A stretch of 37,751 nt of DNA from Syncephalis plumigaleata (Eukaryota > Zoopagomycota > Zoopagomycetes > Zoopagales > Piptocephalidaceae), in contig JAIXMF010000113.1 of the NCBI GenBank assembly GCA_025201365.1, positions 1 to 37,751 of the forward strand, written 5' to 3'. The first letter of the stretch is position 1. Each line of letters begins with the position of its first letter. Below are positions 33,580 to 37,751 of the stretch, piece after piece. The translations under genes were made by a program, and so were the position numbers. The notes below the pieces were generated by a model that did no database searches, was not told the origin of the DNA, and saw nothing but the letters and a program-made list of their open reading frames with translations.

Positions 33580-34321
33580 TTAGGATTCGAGGATATCGCG
33601 AAGACGGCGCACGGTACTGCGCACGGTAGCCGCGGCCGTGGTGGAGACGGTCCAGGCACCACCGGCCATGGTCTTACGGCATGAGCGGCATTGCCAGATA
33701 CCGACGGCTTGACGCTTGACGGCGTCCTTACCGCAGAAAGTGCAGGTGTAACGGGCGTGTTGCGTGATTTCCATCTTCTTGATCTGCTTACGCAACGACG
33801 AACCGTAACGGGTGCCGTATTTACCGGTGATTCCGACCTTACGAGTGCGTTTGGCCTACAATAGCAAAAATAATAGTAATAATTAGTACATGTATGACTT
33901 TGTATATAATAGAGCAATAATAACAATAGTGATAGTAATAGCAATAGTACGCGTAATAGTAATAGTAGTAATAGTGCTTATTGTATAATCTATTCCATAG
34001 AATACCTATATCTATATCTATCTAGCAATAAACATTCCTTCTCACTACCTTACATGTCTATTCTAACTAATAGCCTAGACTAGTTGTTGATATATTCCAT
34101 AATTCTACTCTAATAGATTACACGCGCACCTATACTATTATCCCTATATAACCACTATGCTTACTATATACTACTACTACTTGTATCTATTGCTCTTCTT
34201 CTAGTATCCCATAGATATATCCTCACATCCATCCAACTATACTATGAATAGATAGATAGATAGATGGATGGATGGATGGATACATGTATGCATTCTATGT
34301 ATATGTATTGATATTTACCAT
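33580..34321 (-). CDS. RPL43: 60S ribosomal protein eL43 (yeast L43, human L37a)
   Basis: Structural zinc-ribbon protein of the large ribosomal subunit. Exon 1 is the ATG alone (34321-34319), followed by GTAAAT. Exon 2, 33855-33580, follows TTGTAG. Total 279 nt, 92 residues, the exact family length. Motifs: [20 protein letters not shown] at the start, the zinc ribbon CTFCGKDAV and CRSCRKT (two CxxC pairs), and [20 protein letters not shown] near the end. The intron right after the initiator ATG is at the same position as in yeast RPL43 genes, which supports the model. The 463-nt intron is the longest in the window and contains CTAT and ATAGT repeats. Confidence 0.97.
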
Positions 34322-34698
34322 GGCTTCGACTGTTAATCTGGCTGTATCTTCCGAACACGTTGGATAGAACGGGGAAGAGGAAGGAGAGGGGGATCTTTAA
34401 TTTTGGGTGGCGATGACCACCACTTCGTATGAGTGGAGTGGGTGAGTGATTCCATCTCACATCAACACTGTATTACTGATACTTCGCTATCTTATTAATT
34501 ACCATCACACTCATTATCTCATTTCAATATTGAAATGCTAACTATTATCTAAAATAAACCTATTTATTTGTAGAGACAACAACAACAACAACAGTAATAG
34601 TAATAAATGTATTAATGAATAGTAATAGTAATAGTAATAGTAGTAAATATATAATACTTTTTATCGTCGTATATGCACATATATAGCTATGTATATAT
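34322..34698. other. Spacer between eL43 and the chitin synthase gene
   Basis: 377 bp: the eL43 promoter and leader on the left, and the 3' UTR of the chitin synthase on the right with a GTAATA/AGT repeat (34598-34646). No gene seen. Confidence 0.5.
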
Positions 34699-37600
34699 CT
34701 AACGACGTCTAGGTGTTTCAGGACGTTCTCTTGGTCCTCTCGGTCCACTAACATTACTACTACTGTAGTTGTTGTTGTTAGGAAGACTAATGGCACTAGA
34801 TGATCCATTATTACCATTGGCACCATAAATATCTGTACGTGTTATTGGCATAACAGGTGGTGCGTATGCAGGACGTGATGTGGTCGTTGCCTCGTATTGA
34901 TTACTTGTTAGTGGTGCTGATACGTTATTAGATGTGGTTATCCGATTGGTATCTGTACTAGTTACGGTATTGCCAACAACTACGGCATCATCGTGATTAT
35001 GTCCTGATACCATGGGTGTTGGCATTTTTAATGCTTCTGATGCATAGGCTAACCAGCTGGCCGTTGCCTCTGATACTACACTGCCTGCTGCAGGTGTGGG
35101 TGTATACGGTGCCGATATCTGAGCGTATCCACCTTGTAATGGTGCTTGTGATATAGGAATCATCGGTTCAGGCATAGACATGCCGATAGGCGGTGTCGTT
35201 GCTGACAATGATGCCGATGACGATGGTTGTGCTAGTAATAATGGTTTACCATAACTACTACTACCACTACCAGATGAAGGAGTAGCATTGTTATTATTGT
35301 ATAGATTGGATGATTTTGATGGCACAGAATAAATAGTTGGTTCATCATTCGATTCATGAATGACATGCGATGTCGTATTAGGGTTTTTGTTACTCTGATC
35401 TTCTGCCACCCATTCGTGCCAACGTCGCATTGGGATCATATCCGGTTTGAACTCGTCTGTTTTACTACCACCGCCACTACCGTGTCCGTGTCCATCTGGA
35501 CCATCCACCTTACGTGTGGCACCCCATGAGAAATCGTCGAAATGCCAGAAAGCGTAGAGTGGTAAGGTAAGATTCCATATAGGCATGGCCAGTAGGAATA
35601 CACCCATCCACATGACGTAGACCGCTTTACGTGTCGTCGCCAATACAAGGAATGCTTGTAGCATTAGTGTGGCACACATAAATAGCAAGGGTAGTCCGAT
35701 GTCTGTGCCCGCAATACCCGCCACGATCAACGCGAGTAGAAAGATGAACGCTGCCGGCAATACCACGGTACCGATCAATTCCATGAATATAATGAAATGC
35801 ATGGAACAGCAAAAGATACCGCATAATTCGGGTACTAGAATTAGTTCGAATAGATTATGAATGGTCGAATTGATCCATCGTCTACGTTGCGACAATAACA
35901 CGCGGAATTCATCGGGTACAATGGTGCGACACACTGCTTTGGGCACGTAGATCATCTTTCGCTTAGGGAAGGCGCGTAGCATTAGCGTGGTCAAGTATCG
36001 ATCCTCGCCTAGTAGCAACAGGTTCTTCTTGTGTAGTGTACTCGTGTCATTCGAGCTGTACATCTCGACGATATCGGGATTGGCGAGTACGGGTACCGAG
36101 TAGCCATCGCATTTCGGTGCTTTTATACGATACATGCAGAAACAACCGGGTAGACAGGTGACACCGCCGAATATCGACTCGAATGCCTTGCCTAGATGAT
36201 GCGAGATGTAATACTCGTACACCTGTATCATCGTCACCCATGATTGACGTTTATTGGCGACACGCGTCTCGCCGCATAGTCCCATCACGCTAGGATCACG
36301 CTCCATGGCTGCCACCATATAGCTGAGCGCGTCTGGCATGACTAGGGTGTCCGCATCCACCATCAATACCATGTCGTATTTATCAGGAGTGACACCGGTG
36401 AGGGCACGCGTCTTTTCGAACAGTCGAACTCGAGCGGTGACATACGTTCGTTGAATATGACTTTACGCATCCATTGCATGAGAATAAGTTGCGAGTCGCG
36501 TTTACCACGATTACCGGCCTTGGCACCGGCTGCTCGCTCCTCGGGTGTACCACATTTGACGATGAGCAAGTAGGGTAGACGTATGTCATCACACGCGTAG
36601 TGTCCGATATACACCTGCGCCATATTGTGCTGTTTCGCACCATCGCCAATTGCCACGTACGAGCATGGTGTAGGAGCGGGCGAGTCAGGATCACGATCCA
36701 TCACTTTAACGCATAGATCGGGTGTGCTGGCCCCATTACCGGCACCGGTTACATCGCCATCAGCAATGACGAATAGCAGTCGATGCTTATTCGAATAGGT
36801 AGATCGTGCGATAGAGTCGAACGTCGTACGTAGTCCTTCCTCATTCTCGGAGTAGCACGTTACCAACACCATGACGTGGACAGCGTGTCTGGTGCGCGTG
36901 CCTTTGTCGACACCTTGCCTAGTTTACGACCTAGGAACCAGTCGAAAGCATGGCTGCCACGAATTTAATAAGTGTCATCACAATAAGTACCGTGGTAAGT
37001 ACGATCAATAGTAGATTACTGGCGAAACAACCGATGGTAGTGCCATCAACGCGTCCCACCATAAATTGCGCGTCCAAACACGGTACGATATCCTTCAATG
37101 CTTGACTACGAGCGAATTGTCGGGAAGCATCTCGTCCTGCCATACGTCGTAATTCCTCGGTTTCCTCCACGCCAAGATACGTTTGATTATTGCTGAAATA
37201 GGTGCGCATATCGTAGACCCGTTGATTATAAACGACAATATTGCTACTCTCCGTGATATTCTCCACGAGAATGCCACATATTGATCGGTGGCGTATTGCA
37301 TCAAGTGTTTCTGTGATAGTGCACTCGTATGACAGTGTAGATACTCCTTTTTACCTATTTGTGGTCGTGTTGTCGCAAGTTGACAATCAGTCGCGGTACT
37401 ATTGTTGGGCCAGCGTGAACAGCCGGATCTCTCACGTTTAGGCGGGAAGAAATCGCTAATATCCTGACCGTAGAGCGGATCAATCACGGTGGCCAGGTCT
37501 TTATCGCTGAATGAAGCGATTGGCCGATGGAAGCCATACTCGAAATAATCACCGAGATGGTAGAGACGTCCGCGTACGGTCATAAGTCGTTGACCGATGG

Positions 37601-37751
37601 CTGCCTCGACATTATGATTGGCGGCCACCTCACCCGGATAGATGGGTACAATCTTTTGGCAAGCGAGTCCGGAGAAGCCGAAAGTGAGGAAACCGAAGAT
37701 GGTCGAGATACAAAGGATAATAAAGCAGAGTGCCACCTTCTCACGCCAAGC
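34699..37751 (-). CDS. Chitin synthase, CHS3/class IV type (N-terminus outside window; frame broken four times)
   Basis: A plasma-membrane glycosyltransferase that polymerises N-acetylglucosamine into cell-wall chitin. The right edge cuts off the N-terminus. A cytochrome b5-like region follows the first membrane helix ([20 protein letters not shown]). Catalytic motifs: [36 protein letters not shown] and [14 protein letters not shown] (QRRRW). After these come several membrane helices, WGATRKV, and a Ser/Thr/Pro/Asn-rich tail ending at TAG 34699. The reading frame passes through four shifts, each fixed by adding one base: near 37269, 36946, 36913 and 36423. Protein similarity runs straight through each. 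Between them the frames are open (37751-37270, 37266-36948, 36872-36424, 36420-34699). No intron is needed. No myosin motor can be seen in this part. Confidence 0.85.

Noticed and set aside
1-37751. tRNA, rRNA or CRISPR features
   Set aside because: No B-box-like GGTTCGA with a matching cloverleaf, no rRNA-like sequence, and no spaced repeat array was found by eye; a covariance-model search would be needed to exclude small RNAs.

Overview
This window is nuclear DNA from an intron-rich fungus. It carries a chitin synthase, the chitin-synthase export chaperone CHS7, NMA111, EDC3, allantoinase, NOG2 and ribosomal protein eL43. Most genes are cut by several short introns (mostly about 35-90 nt) with GTAAGT-like donors, TACTAAT/CTAAC-like branch sites and TAG acceptors. 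That density, with moderate AT richness, suggests an early-diverging lineage (Zoopagomycota or Mucoromycota-like), but this placement is inference.

Layout from left to right. NMA111 (minus, 3' end outside the window). A 227-bp TA-flanked element with inverted ends. Two tandem copies of an unrecognised multi-membrane-segment protein (minus), the second with a one-base frame break. EDC3 (minus, about 12 exons). A non-LTR retrotransposon remnant (plus). About 7.2 kb of microsatellite-rich DNA with no convincing gene. A 3.15-kb intronless gene for a Pho80/Pcl-type cyclin (plus). CHS7 (minus). Allantoinase (plus). A YbaK-type tRNA-editing-domain protein (minus). NOG2, a CIA30-domain protein and an F-box-like protein (all plus). 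Ribosomal protein eL43 (minus). A chitin synthase of the CHS3/class IV type (minus, N-terminus outside the window) whose reading frame breaks four times.

How the genes relate. Most are housekeeping genes: ribosome assembly (NOG2, eL43), mRNA decapping (EDC3), complex I assembly (CIA30), purine catabolism (allantoinase) and tRNA proofreading (YbaK-like). CHS7 and a CHS3-type chitin synthase lie about 12 kb apart; in yeast Chs7 is needed for ER exit of Chs3. Exon models were built by hand from splice consensus and frame continuity. For the tandem membrane gene A, CHS7, allantoinase, YbaK-like, NOG2, CIA30, F-box-like and eL43 genes the summed exon lengths are exact multiples of three.

Least ordinary parts: the tandem membrane-protein pair, with a sharply bounded near-identical core; the TA-flanked inverted-repeat element and its scattered end copies; the 7-kb repeat-rich region before the intronless cyclin gene; and the clustered single-base frame breaks in the chitin synthase.
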